Origin: Amycolatopsis bullii
GTDB lineage: Bacteria > Actinomycetota > Actinomycetes > Mycobacteriales > Pseudonocardiaceae
Assembly: GCF_014654205.1 (NCBI RefSeq)
Contig: NZ_BNAW01000034.1
Location: forward strand, 26,375 to 90,374
Direction of reading: 5' to 3'
DNA length: 64,000 nucleotides
Positions 35,117-43,328 of the stretch are shown here, piece after piece. The notes under the pieces were generated by a model, which searched no databases, had not been told where the DNA came from, and was given only the letters and a program-made list of their open reading frames with translations. The position numbers and the translations under genes were made by a program. Within the stretch, counting starts at the first letter, position 1; each line of letters opens with the position of its first letter.

Positions 35117-35968
35117 ATGCGCTTCCAACGCCTCGGCGACCCCGGCCACGAGATCCCCGTCGTCCTCGACGAAACCGGTGCGGCGCGGGACCTGCGTTCG
35201 CTGACCCCGGACCTCGACGGCGCCTTCTTCGCCGCCGACGGCGTCGCCCGGGCCCGGACGGCACTGCGGGAGGGCACCTTGCCCGTGCTGGACGCCACGG
35301 GCCTGCGCGTCGGCGCCCCGGTGGCCCGGCCCGGCCTGCTCGCCTGCATCGGGCTGAACTACTCCGACCACGCCGCGGAAACCGGCGCGCAGCCGCCCGC
35401 CGAGCCGGTGGTGTTCCTCAAGGCCACCAACACGATCATCGGTCCCCACGACTCCGTGCTCATCCCGCGGACCAGCACCAAGACCGACTACGAGGTCGAA
35501 CTCGCCGTCGTGCTCGGCGGCCGGGCGCGGTACCTGGCGACGCCGGAGGACGCCGACGCGGTGATCGCGGGCTACGCCGTCTCGAACGACGTCAGCGAGC
35601 GCGACTTCCAGCACGAACGCGGCGGCCAGTGGACCAAGGGCAAGTCCTGCGAGACGTTCAACCCGCTGGGCCCGTGGCTGGTCACCCCGGACGAGACCGG
35701 CGACCCGCAGCACCTCGGCCTGCGCCTGTCCGTCAACGGCGAACAGCGCCAGGACGGCACCACGAAGAACATGCTCTTCGACGTCCGGCACATCGTCTGG
35801 TACCTCAGCCAGTTCATGGTGCTCGAACCGGGTGACGTCGTGAACACCGGCACCCCGGCCGGGGTGGCCTTCGGCGCCAACGACTTCCCCTATCTGTCCG
35901 AAGGGGACGAAGTAACCGTGGAGATCGACGGCCTCGGCCGCCAGCACCACCGGATCGGCCGGGCGTGA
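35117..35968 (+). CDS. FAH family hydrolase, probable 2,4-diketo-3-deoxy-L-fuconate hydrolase
   Basis: 283 residues, fumarylacetoacetate-hydrolase fold. Visible motifs: CIGLNYSDHAAETG, the metal-site acids in TDYEVELAVVLGG, GYAVSNDVSERDFQ, KSCETFNPLGPW and NTGTPAGVAFG. Members hydrolyse C-C bonds of diketo acids; here the expected products are pyruvate and L-lactate. MRFQRL at 35117 matches the usual family start. The ATG at 35096 lies inside an operator and is less likely; with little 5' sequence and no clear ribosome site the transcript may be almost leaderless. It is the first gene of a six-gene operon with four-base overlaps and is transcribed away from the dehydratase operon. Confidence 0.9.
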   Translation: MRFQRLGDPGHEIPVVLDETGAARDLRSLTPDLDGAFFAADGVARARTALREGTLPVLDATGLRVGAPVARPGLLACIGLNYSDHAAETGAQPPAEPVVFLKATNTIIGPHDSVLIPRTSTKTDYEVELAVVLGGRARYLATPEDADAVIAGYAVSNDVSERDFQHERGGQWTKGKSCETFNPLGPWLVTPDETGDPQHLGLRLSVNGEQRQDGTTKNMLFDVRHIVWYLSQFMVLEPGDVVNTGTPAGVAFGANDFPYLSEGDEVTVEIDGLGRQHHRIGRA

Positions 35969-36807
35969 GCGGCCGGCGCGTCGACGCGCACCACCACCTG
36001 TGGCAGACCTCCGTCCGCCGCCACGCGTGGCTCGACGGCGAGGACACCGCCGCCATCCGGCGCGACTACACCCCGGCCGACCTCCGGGAGGCCGCCGTGG
36101 GGATCGACGCGACGGTGCTCGTCCAGGTCCTGCCGGATCTCGAGGAGTCGGTCGAGTTCCTCGCGATCGCGGCCGCGGAACCACTCATCGCCGGGGTGGT
36201 CGGCTGGCTCGACCTCACGGGTTCGCCGGCGCGGGACCTCGAACGGCTGCGCTCGGCCCCGGGCGGCGGGCTCCTGAAGGGCATCCGGCACCTCGTCGAG
36301 CCCGAGCCCGACCCGCGCTGGCTGGAACGCGAAGACGTCCTGGCCGGGCTCGCGGCCGTCCGGGACGCCGGGCTGGGGTACGACCTGCTCGTGCGGCCCC
36401 ACCAGCTCCCGGCCGCCACCGCGGCGGTCCGGGCGCTGCCGGACCTCACCTTCGTCCTCGACCACCTCGCGAAACCGCCGATCGCCTCCGGGGAGCTCGA
36501 GCCGTGGGCGACCGATCTGGCCACGCTGGCCCGCGAACCCAACGTCGTCGCGAAGCTGTCCGGTCTGGTGACGGAAGCCGGACGGCCGTGGCGGGTCGAG
36601 GATCTGCGGCCGTACGCCGAAACCGCGCTCACCGCGTTCGGCCCGGACCGGCTGATGGTGGGCTCCGACTGGCCGGTGTGCCTGCTCGCCGGGACGTACG
36701 CGGAAGTCATGGACACCGCCGAAAGCCTCCTGGCGGAGCTGACCCCGGCCGAACGCGACGCCGTCCGCGGCGGCACCGCGTCTCGCGTCTACGGGCTGGC
36801 GCCGTGA
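35965..36807 (+). CDS. Amidohydrolase family L-fuconolactonase
   Basis: 280 residues, amidohydrolase-2 TIM barrel: metal motif VDAHHHLW at the start, VLDHLAKPP in the middle and GSDWPVC near the end. Members in sugar operons open aldonolactones; next to fuconate dehydratase the substrate should be L-fucono-1,5- or 1,4-lactone, giving L-fuconate. The GTG start overlaps the previous stop (GTGA). It is followed immediately by larA with another four-base overlap, so the lactonase and the lactate racemase set are one transcript. Confidence 0.9.
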   Translation: MSGRRVDAHHHLWQTSVRRHAWLDGEDTAAIRRDYTPADLREAAVGIDATVLVQVLPDLEESVEFLAIAAAEPLIAGVVGWLDLTGSPARDLERLRSAPGGGLLKGIRHLVEPEPDPRWLEREDVLAGLAAVRDAGLGYDLLVRPHQLPAATAAVRALPDLTFVLDHLAKPPIASGELEPWATDLATLAREPNVVAKLSGLVTEAGRPWRVEDLRPYAETALTAFGPDRLMVGSDWPVCLLAGTYAEVMDTAESLLAELTPAERDAVRGGTASRVYGLAP

Positions 36808-38078
36808 CCGCGATCGTCCGGCTCGCGTACGGCGAGACCGGTCTCGACCTGACCATCGATCCCGAGGTCACCACCGTGGTGACGCCGGTGCACCACCCGG
36901 TCACCGAACCCGCGGACGTGCTGCTGCGCCGGGCGTTGCGCGAGCCGGTCGCCGGGCCGCCGCTGCGCGAGCGGGTGCGGCCCGGGCAGACGGTCGCGAT
37001 CTCGGCGTGCGACGGAACCCGGCCCCAGCCACGCGAACTGATGATCCCCGCGATCCTCGCCGAGCTCGACGGGATCGTCCGGCTCGAGGACGTCGTCGTC
37101 CTCGTCGCCACCGGCACCCACCGCGGCAACACCGACGCCGAGTTGCGCGCGATGTTCGGGGACGCGGTCGTCGACACGGTCCGGATCGTGAACCACGACG
37201 CCCGCGACCGCGCGAGCCTGACCTGGCTGGGCCGCCACGGCGACGACGTCCCGGTGTGGCTGAACAGCGAGTGGGTCGCCGCCGACGTGCGGATCACCAC
37301 CGGGTTCGTCGAACCGCACTTCTTCGCCGGCTTTTCGGGCGGCCCCAAGCTGGTCGCGCCCGGGCTCGCGGCCCTGGAGACCGTGCTGGTGCTGCACGAT
37401 GCCCGCCGGATCGGGCACCGCAACGCCACGTGGGGCGTCACCGAAGGCAACCCCGTGCACGACGACGTCCGCGCGATCGCCGCGGCCACCGGCGTCACCT
37501 TCGCCCTCGACGTCATCCTCAACCGCGACAAGGCGGTCATCGGGGCCTTCGGCGGCGACCTGCTCGCCATGCACGCGACGGCGGCCCGCGCCGCCCGCGA
37601 CGTCGCCATGCGGCCGGTTCCGGCGCCGTTCGACGTCGTGGTGACGACCAACTCCGGGTATCCCCTCGACCAGAACCTCTACCAGGCCGTCAAAGGGATG
37701 TCCGCGGCGCACCGGATCACCAAGCCGGGCGGGACGATCGTCTGCGCCGCGGAGTGCCGGGACGGGTTCCCCGACCACGGCTCGTACCGGGAAGTGCTCG
37801 CGTCGGCGGACTCCCCGGCGGCGCTGCTCGCGGAGATCGCGGCCCGCCCGGTGACCGTGCCCGACCAGTGGCAGGTCCAGATCCAGGCGAAGATCCAGGA
37901 CGACTGCCGGGTCGTCGTGCACACGGATTTCCTGACCGAGGCCGACCTCGCGACGGCCCACCTGACCCGGACCACCGACGTCGCGGCCACCGTGGCCGAG
38001 GCCCTCGACCGGGCCGGGCCGGGCGCGCGGGCCTGCGTCCTCCCCGAAGGCCCGCTGACGATCCCGTACGTGGCATGA
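36804..38078 (+). CDS. larA: Nickel-pincer lactate racemase LarA (or LarA-type 2-hydroxyacid racemase)
   Basis: 424 residues. Interconverts L- and D-lactate using a pyridinium thioamide/thiocarboxylate nickel cofactor. Residues known from Lactobacillus plantarum LarA are present: R73 (DGTRP), H106 (ATGTHRG), H172 (VEPHFFAG), K182 that tethers the cofactor (GGPKLVAPG), an HRN motif near 205, and Gln/Lys at about 294/297 (QNLYQAVKG). The GTG start overlaps the lactonase stop. It follows a pathway whose end product is L-lactate, so lactate is the likely substrate, although LarA relatives act on other 2-hydroxyacids. The cofactor genes larB, larC and larE follow directly. Confidence 0.92.
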   Translation: MTAIVRLAYGETGLDLTIDPEVTTVVTPVHHPVTEPADVLLRRALREPVAGPPLRERVRPGQTVAISACDGTRPQPRELMIPAILAELDGIVRLEDVVVLVATGTHRGNTDAELRAMFGDAVVDTVRIVNHDARDRASLTWLGRHGDDVPVWLNSEWVAADVRITTGFVEPHFFAGFSGGPKLVAPGLAALETVLVLHDARRIGHRNATWGVTEGNPVHDDVRAIAAATGVTFALDVILNRDKAVIGAFGGDLLAMHATAARAARDVAMRPVPAPFDVVVTTNSGYPLDQNLYQAVKGMSAAHRITKPGGTIVCAAECRDGFPDHGSYREVLASADSPAALLAEIAARPVTVPDQWQVQIQAKIQDDCRVVVHTDFLTEADLATAHLTRTTDVAATVAEALDRAGPGARACVLPEGPLTIPYVA

Positions 38079-38746
38079 GCACCGCCGACCTCGGGTTCGC
38101 GCGCGTCGACCTGGACCGCGAACACCGGCAGGGACTCCCCGAAGTCGTGTACGGGCCGGGGAAAACCCCGGCGCAGATTTCGGCCATCGTGCGGGCGTTG
38201 CTCGCGCACAACACCGGTCCGGTGCTGGTCACCCGGGTCGAAGCCGAGCCGGCCCGTGCCGTGCTGGCCGAGGTCCCCGGCGGCCGCTACTCCCCCGGCG
38301 CCCGGCTCCTGGTCTGGCGCCCGGCCCCGGTGAGTGCCTTCACGGTCGCGGTGGCCGCGGCCGGCACGTCCGACGGGCCGGTCGCCGGGGAAGCCGCGGA
38401 AGTCGCCGCGGCCATCGGCCTCGCGGTGGACGCGGTCACCGACGTGGGCGTCGCCGGGATCCACCGCCTGCTCGCCGAAACCGGCCGCCTGCGCGAGGCG
38501 GACGCGGTCATCGTCGTCGCGGGCATGGAGGGCGCGCTGGCTTCGGCCGTGGGCGGGCTGGTCGCCTGCCCGGTGATCGCCGTCCCCACGTCCACCGGGT
38601 ACGGCGCGGGCCTCGAAGGCGTCACGGCGTTGCTGGCGATGCACGCCTCCTGCGCGGCGGGCATCACCGTCGTCAACATCGACTCCGGGTTCGGCGCGGC
38701 GATGGCCGCGTTCCGGCTCGCCCAGGTGCTGCGGAGGCAGCCGTGA
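38075..38746 (+). CDS. larB: LarB: nicotinate mononucleotide adenine dinucleotide carboxylase/hydrolase for the pincer cofactor
   Basis: 223 residues. LarB carboxylates the pyridinium ring of nicotinic acid adenine dinucleotide at C5 and hydrolyses it to the dicarboxylated mononucleotide, the first cofactor step. The PurE-like C-terminal domain is clear: VAAAGTSDGPVAGEAAEVA, VAGMEGALASAVGGLV and PTSTGYGAGLEGVTALLAM. The N-terminal region has the LarB start DREHRQGLPEVVYGPGKTPAQI. ATG overlaps the larA stop by four bases. Confidence 0.93.
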   Translation: MSTADLGFARVDLDREHRQGLPEVVYGPGKTPAQISAIVRALLAHNTGPVLVTRVEAEPARAVLAEVPGGRYSPGARLLVWRPAPVSAFTVAVAAAGTSDGPVAGEAAEVAAAIGLAVDAVTDVGVAGIHRLLAETGRLREADAVIVVAGMEGALASAVGGLVACPVIAVPTSTGYGAGLEGVTALLAMHASCAAGITVVNIDSGFGAAMAAFRLAQVLRRQP

Positions 38747-39876
38747 CGATCTGCGTCATTTCCCCGTTCACCGGCCTGGCCGGCGACATGCTGCTCGCCG
38801 CGCTGGTCGACGCCGGCGCACCGCTGGACCGCATCCGGTCCGCCGTCGCGACCAGCGGGCTGACCGGCTGGGACCTGCGCGTCCAGTCCCTGCTCACCCA
38901 CGGGCTGATGACGGCCCGCGCGCTCGTGGACGTCACCGACGAGGCCACGAGCCGGTCCGCGGCCGACCTGATCGCCATGGCACGGCGGGTCGAGCCCGCG
39001 CCGGTCGCCGAACGGTCCGTCTCCGCGTTGCGGGCGATCGCCGAAGTGGAAGGCCGGCTGCACGGGGAAGATCCCGAGCACGTCCACCTCCACGAACTCG
39101 GCGGCCACGACACGCTCGTCGACGTCATCGGCGTCTGCGCCGCACTGGACGCCCTGGAAGTGTCCACTGTGTACTGTGGCGCGCTGCCGCTGGGCACCGG
39201 CACCGTCCGCACCGCGCACGGCCTCCTCCCCTGCCCCGCACCCGCGACCGCCGCTCTCCTGCGGGGTGCGCGGACGGTCGGCAGCGACCTGGCGGGCGAG
39301 ACGATCACCCCGACCGCGGCCGCGGTGCTGAAGGCCGTCGACGCCCGGTTCGAACCGCCGCCGGAGTTCCGCCTGCTGGCCACCGGCTACGGCGCGGGCA
39401 CCCGGTCGCTCCCGGACCGTCCGAACGTCGCGGTCGTGCACCTCGGCGAGCCGGTGGCCGCCGGGCACCGCACGCTGGTGGTGCTGGAGACGAACCTCGA
39501 CGACGTCACCGGCGAGGTGCTCGGGCACGTCGTCGGCGAGCTGCTGGCGGCGGGCGCGCTCGACGCGTGGATCAGCCCGGTGACCATGAAGAAGGGGCGA
39601 CCGGCCCACGTGCTGCACGTGCTCGCCGAGCCGGAGCACGCGGCCCGGCTCGCGGACCTGGTGCTCGCCGGAACCGGCAGCCTCGGCCTGCGCGAGTACC
39701 CGGTCCGCCGCACCGCGCTCGCGCGGGCGACCGAAACGGTCGACGTCCTCGGGGTGCCGGTGCGGCGCAAGCGCGGGCCGCACGGGGCCAAGCCGGAACA
39801 CGACGACGTCGTGGCGGCCGCCCGCGAACTCGGCCTGCCCGCCCGTGTCGTCGCGACGATCGCCGCGGGGCGCTGA
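38743..39876 (+). CDS. larC: LarC: nickel insertion protein, single uninterrupted frame
   Basis: 377 residues; a CTP-dependent cyclometallase that inserts nickel into the pincer cofactor. Family blocks: FTGLAGDMLLAALVDAG at the start, HVHLHELGGHDTLVDVIG with several His, GTVRTAHGLLPCPAPAT, then the C-terminal domain ETNLDDVTGEVLGHV and KKGRPAHVL. In L. plantarum LarC is made by programmed frameshifting between two frames; here it is continuous, so no recoding is needed. Its GTG start overlaps the larB stop (GTGA) and its stop shares one base with the larE start. Confidence 0.93.
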   Translation: MTICVISPFTGLAGDMLLAALVDAGAPLDRIRSAVATSGLTGWDLRVQSLLTHGLMTARALVDVTDEATSRSAADLIAMARRVEPAPVAERSVSALRAIAEVEGRLHGEDPEHVHLHELGGHDTLVDVIGVCAALDALEVSTVYCGALPLGTGTVRTAHGLLPCPAPATAALLRGARTVGSDLAGETITPTAAAVLKAVDARFEPPPEFRLLATGYGAGTRSLPDRPNVAVVHLGEPVAAGHRTLVVLETNLDDVTGEVLGHVVGELLAAGALDAWISPVTMKKGRPAHVLHVLAEPEHAARLADLVLAGTGSLGLREYPVRRTALARATETVDVLGVPVRRKRGPHGAKPEHDDVVAAARELGLPARVVATIAAGR

Positions 39877-40679
39877 TGGACTCCACGAGGCTCGTCACGC
39901 ACCTCGCCGGTCTCGGCCGGCTCGCGGTGGCGTTCTCCGGCGGCGCCGACTCGGCCCTGGTGCTCGCGGCCGCCGTCCGCGCCCTCGGTCCGGCGGACGT
40001 CCTCGCGGTGACGGCGAACTCCGCGAGCCTGGCCGCGGCCGAGCTGGCGGACGCGCGGAGGATCGCGGCGGATCTCGGGGTCCGCCACCTCACCCCGCCG
40101 ACCGCCGAACTGGCCGAGCCCGGCTACGCGGCCAACGGGCGTCGGCGCTGTTACTTCTGCAAGACCACCGTGCTCTCGACGATCGCCGCGGTGGCTGCCG
40201 CCCACGGGTTCCCGGCGCTGGCCACCGGCACGAACGCCGACGACGCCGTGGATCCGTTCCGGCCGGGCATCCGCGCGGGCGACGAACTCGGCGTGCACAC
40301 CCCGCTGCGGACGCTTGGCCTGTCCAAAGAGGACGTGCGGGCCATCGCGCGGAGCTGGGGACTGGCCTGGGCGGACAAACCGGCCGCGCCTTGCCTGGCC
40401 AGCCGCGTCCGGTACGGCGTCCCGATCACCACGGCCACGCTGGCGCGGGTGGAACAGGCGGAATCGGCGGTGCGTGCGCTCCTGTCCCGTCGTGGCCTGC
40501 GCTCCCGCGACGTCCGGGTCCGCGACCTCGGCGGCACCGCCCGCATCGAACTCGACCCCGCCGTGGCCGCGGACCTCCACGACGACCCGCGGTTGCTCGA
40601 TGCCGTGCGGGCGCTGGGTTTCGCCGAGGCCGCCGTCTCCTCGTTCCGCTCCGGGGCGCTCAACCACGACCCGGACTGA
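39876..40679 (+). CDS. larE: LarE: ATP-dependent sulfur insertase for the pincer cofactor, three-cysteine type
   Basis: 267 residues, PP-loop ATP pyrophosphatase (AFSGGADSALV, residues 19-29). It converts the two cofactor carboxylates to thiocarboxylates. C173 (PCLASR) corresponds to the sulfur-donating cysteine of L. plantarum LarE. A CYFC pair at C92 and C95 adds two more cysteines, the pattern described for [4Fe-4S]-type LarE proteins that can use sulfide catalytically instead of sacrificing their own cysteine. The start overlaps the larC stop (TGATG). The 3' end overlaps the opposite-strand WYL gene by 20 bases, with no terminator between them. Confidence 0.92.
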   Translation: MDSTRLVTHLAGLGRLAVAFSGGADSALVLAAAVRALGPADVLAVTANSASLAAAELADARRIAADLGVRHLTPPTAELAEPGYAANGRRRCYFCKTTVLSTIAAVAAAHGFPALATGTNADDAVDPFRPGIRAGDELGVHTPLRTLGLSKEDVRAIARSWGLAWADKPAAPCLASRVRYGVPITTATLARVEQAESAVRALLSRRGLRSRDVRVRDLGGTARIELDPAVAADLHDDPRLLDAVRALGFAEAAVSSFRSGALNHDPD

Positions 40680-41673
40680 CCCGGCGGGCGCCGGACCGGT
40701 TCCCGGCCCGGGTGGCCCGGCCGGCGAGGTCCGCGAACGCCGCCCGCAGCTGCTCCGGGCCCACGACCTCGATCTCGCACTCGAACCGCAGCAAGCCGGC
40801 GGCGAGCGCGGCCCAGGACCAGGATCCGGTCACCAGCCGCGTCTTCCCGGGCGCGGCTTCCTCGGCGACGCCATCGCCGGCGAACGGTGCCACGTCCGCC
40901 ACCGGCAAGGCGAGCACCACCTCCCCCCGGCACGGCCAGGCATCGGTGCCGGACCCCTTGAACCGGGCGGACAGGAACGTCGCGACGTCACCGCCGGGCA
41001 CCTCCCGCGGGGTGAACCGCGGCCCGTTCGGCACCCGCAGTGTCATCCGGTCGACGCGGTAGGTCCGCCAGTCGTTCCGGGCGGCGGACCACCCGACCAG
41101 GTACCACCGTCCACTTCGGACGACGAGGTGGTGCGGCTGCACCCGCCGCGGCTCGCCGTCCGAGGGCCGCGACGGTGCCTCGTAGTCGAACCGGACTTCC
41201 TCGGTGGCCCGGATGGCCGAGCTCAGCGCGAGCAGGACGTCCGTGTCCACCTGGACGGCGGAGCCGTCGGCCGCGGCGACCTCCAGCGCGTCGACGCGCT
41301 GCCGCAGGCGTGCGGGCAGCACCTGCCGCACCGTGGCCAGCGCCCGCGCGGCGGCCTCCTCGATGCCCGCACCGGTTCCGACGGCGATCCGCAGCGCCAC
41401 CGCGAGCGCGACCGCCTGCTCTTCGTCGAACAACAGCGGCGGCACCTGACTGCCGGCTTCGAGCCGGTAGCCACCGTCCGGGCCTTTGACCGCCTGGACG
41501 GGGTAGCCGAGCTCGCGCAGCCGGTCGACGTCGCGGCGCACGGTCCGTTCGCTGACGCCCAGCCGCCCGGCGAGCAGCGCGCCCGGCCAGTCCCGGCGGG
41601 CCTGCAGCAGGGACAGCAGCGAGAGGAGGCGACCCGAGGTCGCCGTCGAGGAAGCGACCGGCATGACTTTCAT
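40660..41673 (-). CDS. WYL-domain transcriptional regulator (YafY/DeoR-like HTH)
   Basis: 337 residues: an N-terminal helix-turn-helix (RLLSLLSLLQARRDWPGALL, GVSERTVRRDVDRLRELGY, about residues 14-58), then a WYL ligand-sensing domain containing the exact SGRWYLVGWS motif and a C-terminal WCX extension. Starts at 41673 or 41664 are both possible. It is divergent from the VOC gene at 41756 with an 82-base gap, the usual arrangement in which such regulators control a glyoxalase-fold neighbour. Ligand unknown. Confidence 0.9.
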   Translation of the reverse strand: MKVMPVASSTATSGRLLSLLSLLQARRDWPGALLAGRLGVSERTVRRDVDRLRELGYPVQAVKGPDGGYRLEAGSQVPPLLFDEEQAVALAVALRIAVGTGAGIEEAAARALATVRQVLPARLRQRVDALEVAAADGSAVQVDTDVLLALSSAIRATEEVRFDYEAPSRPSDGEPRRVQPHHLVVRSGRWYLVGWSAARNDWRTYRVDRMTLRVPNGPRFTPREVPGGDVATFLSARFKGSGTDAWPCRGEVVLALPVADVAPFAGDGVAEEAAPGKTRLVTGSWSWAALAAGLLRFECEIEVVGPEQLRAAFADLAGRATRAGNRSGARRVSPGRG

Positions 41674-41755
41674 GGTGCCACGAGAAGCGGACGTTCCCTG
41701 ACCGCTACTGCTGACACTGTGGCTCTCGTCGGATCACCCACGAAAAGGAACAACC

Positions 41756-42217
41756 ATGTCGCTCAGCGCTGTCGCCCACCTCAACTTCACCGGCCAGGCC
41801 CGCGCGGCCCTCGAGTTCTACCGGTCGGTCTTCGGCGGCCAGGCCACGATCGTCACCTACGGCGACTTCGGGATGCCCGCCGAGCTGCCCGACGCGGGCA
41901 AGGTGGTGTTCGGCCGGCTCACCGCGGACAACGGCTTCAGCGTGATGGCCTACGACGTCCCGGGCACCGGCGGCCCGGCACCGGCCGCCCCCACCACCCG
42001 CCGCGAAAACGGCACCACCGTCACGGAGGAGAAGTTCTTCCTCTCCGTCCGCGGCGCGACCGTCGATGAGGTCTCGCCGGTCTGGAAGGGCCTCGCCGAC
42101 GGCGCCACCGTCATCGAAGAATTCGGCCCGGCCCCGTGGGCGCCGGCGTTCGGCATGCTGACCGACCGCTTCGGCGTCACCTGGATCATCGACGTCGCGG
42201 CCGAATACCAGGGCTGA
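41756..42217 (+). CDS. VOC (glyoxalase/PhnB-like) family protein
   Basis: 153 residues, PhnB-type vicinal-oxygen-chelate fold: LNFTGQARAALEFYRSVFGG at the start, FFLSVRGATVDEV in the middle and GMLTDRFGVTWIIDV at the end. Many members have no known reaction. AAAAGGAA supports the ATG. It is divergent from the WYL regulator, which probably controls it. A strong hairpin follows the stop. Confidence 0.88.
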   Translation: MSLSAVAHLNFTGQARAALEFYRSVFGGQATIVTYGDFGMPAELPDAGKVVFGRLTADNGFSVMAYDVPGTGGPAPAAPTTRRENGTTVTEEKFFLSVRGATVDEVSPVWKGLADGATVIEEFGPAPWAPAFGMLTDRFGVTWIIDVAAEYQG

Positions 42218-42227
42218 CCGTTTTTGC

Positions 42228-42258
42228 CGCGGTGGGATGCCGCGCGCATCCCACCGCG
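42228..42258. terminator. 13-bp hairpin between VOC and AKR genes
   Basis: CGCGGTGGGATGC and GCATCCCACCGCG form a perfect 13-bp stem with a 5-base loop, starting 11 bases after the VOC stop. It probably separates the VOC transcript from the downstream reductase. Confidence 0.65.
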
Positions 42259-42278
42259 CCCGACCACGGGAGACCACT

Positions 42279-43328
42279 GTGCACACCCGTCCCCTGGGCC
42301 GTACCGGCATCCAGGTCAGCACGTTCACCCTCGGCACGATGATGTTCGGCCCCTCCGGCAACCCCGACCCGGACGCGTGCGTCCGCATCGTCCACCGGGC
42401 CCTCGACCACGGCATCACCACCATCGACACCGCCGACGTCTACGGCGGCGACGGCGAAAGCGAGCGGATCGTCGGGAAGGCCCTGCGCGGCCGCCGCGAC
42501 GACGTCGTCCTCGCCACCAAGGGCAACGGCCCGATGGGGCCCGGCCCGAACCGGCGCGGGAATTCCCGCCGCTGGATCGTCTCCGCCGTCGAAGGATCGC
42601 TGCGCCGCCTCGGCGTGGACCACCTCGACCTCTACCAGCTCCACCACCCCGAGCCCGGCACCGACATCGAAGAACCGCTGAGCGCCTTGACCGACCTGCA
42701 GCGCGCGGGCAAGGTGCGGGCCATCGGCCACTCCAACCTGCCCGCCTCGGAGATCGTCGAAGCGCAGTGGGTGTCGCAGCGCCGTGGCCTGGCCCGGTTC
42801 CGCACCGAACAGCTGCACTACTCGATCCTCAACCGTGGCGCCGAGACCGAGATCCTGCCGGTCTGCCGGCGCCACGACCTGGGCGTGCTCGTGTGGAGCC
42901 CGTTGTCGATGGGACTGCTCACCGGCCGCTACCGCCGGGAAACCGCCTCGGCCGGGCGGCTGCACTGGGCACCGCGGCACATGACCGACGAAACCAAGCT
43001 CGGCGCGGTCGAAGCCCTCGTCCCGCTCGCCGACCAGGCGGGGATTCCGCTGCGGCACCTCGCGTTGGCGTTCGTCACCGCCCACCCCGCGGTCACCTCC
43101 GCGATCATCGGCCCCCGCACCGAGGACCAGCTGGCCGACCTGCTCGCCGGAGCGGACACGGCGGTCGGCGACGACCTGCTCGACCGGATCGACGAGGTCG
43201 TCCCGCCCGGCACCGACCTCGGGCCGCTCGACTTCGCCTACCAGCCGCCGCACCTCGCGCAGCCCCACCTGCGCCGGCGTCGCGGGCCTACCGCGACCGG
43301 AACGTCTTCCGGTACGCACTCGGGCTGA
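42279..43328 (+). CDS. Aldo/keto reductase
   Basis: 349 residues, NADP-type (beta/alpha)8 reductase with a full tetrad: Asp and Tyr in IDTADVYGGDGESE, Lys in LATKGN, His in LYQLHHPEPG. The cofactor loop is SAIIGPRTEDQL. The GTG at 42279 is preceded by GGGAG; an upstream ATG at 42237 would lie inside the hairpin. The last 20 or so residues are Arg/Ser/Thr-rich and overlap the opposite-strand GlxA-like gene by 41 bases, so the tail may be an unconserved extension. Substrate unknown. Confidence 0.87.
   Translation: MHTRPLGRTGIQVSTFTLGTMMFGPSGNPDPDACVRIVHRALDHGITTIDTADVYGGDGESERIVGKALRGRRDDVVLATKGNGPMGPGPNRRGNSRRWIVSAVEGSLRRLGVDHLDLYQLHHPEPGTDIEEPLSALTDLQRAGKVRAIGHSNLPASEIVEAQWVSQRRGLARFRTEQLHYSILNRGAETEILPVCRRHDLGVLVWSPLSMGLLTGRYRRETASAGRLHWAPRHMTDETKLGAVEALVPLADQAGIPLRHLALAFVTAHPAVTSAIIGPRTEDQLADLLAGADTAVGDDLLDRIDEVVPPGTDLGPLDFAYQPPHLAQPHLRRRRGPTATGTSSGTHSG

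Noticed and set aside
42228..42258. Riboswitch or attenuator before the AKR gene
   Set aside because: A simple perfect hairpin 20 bases before the start with no alternative pairing is better explained as the terminator of the preceding VOC gene.
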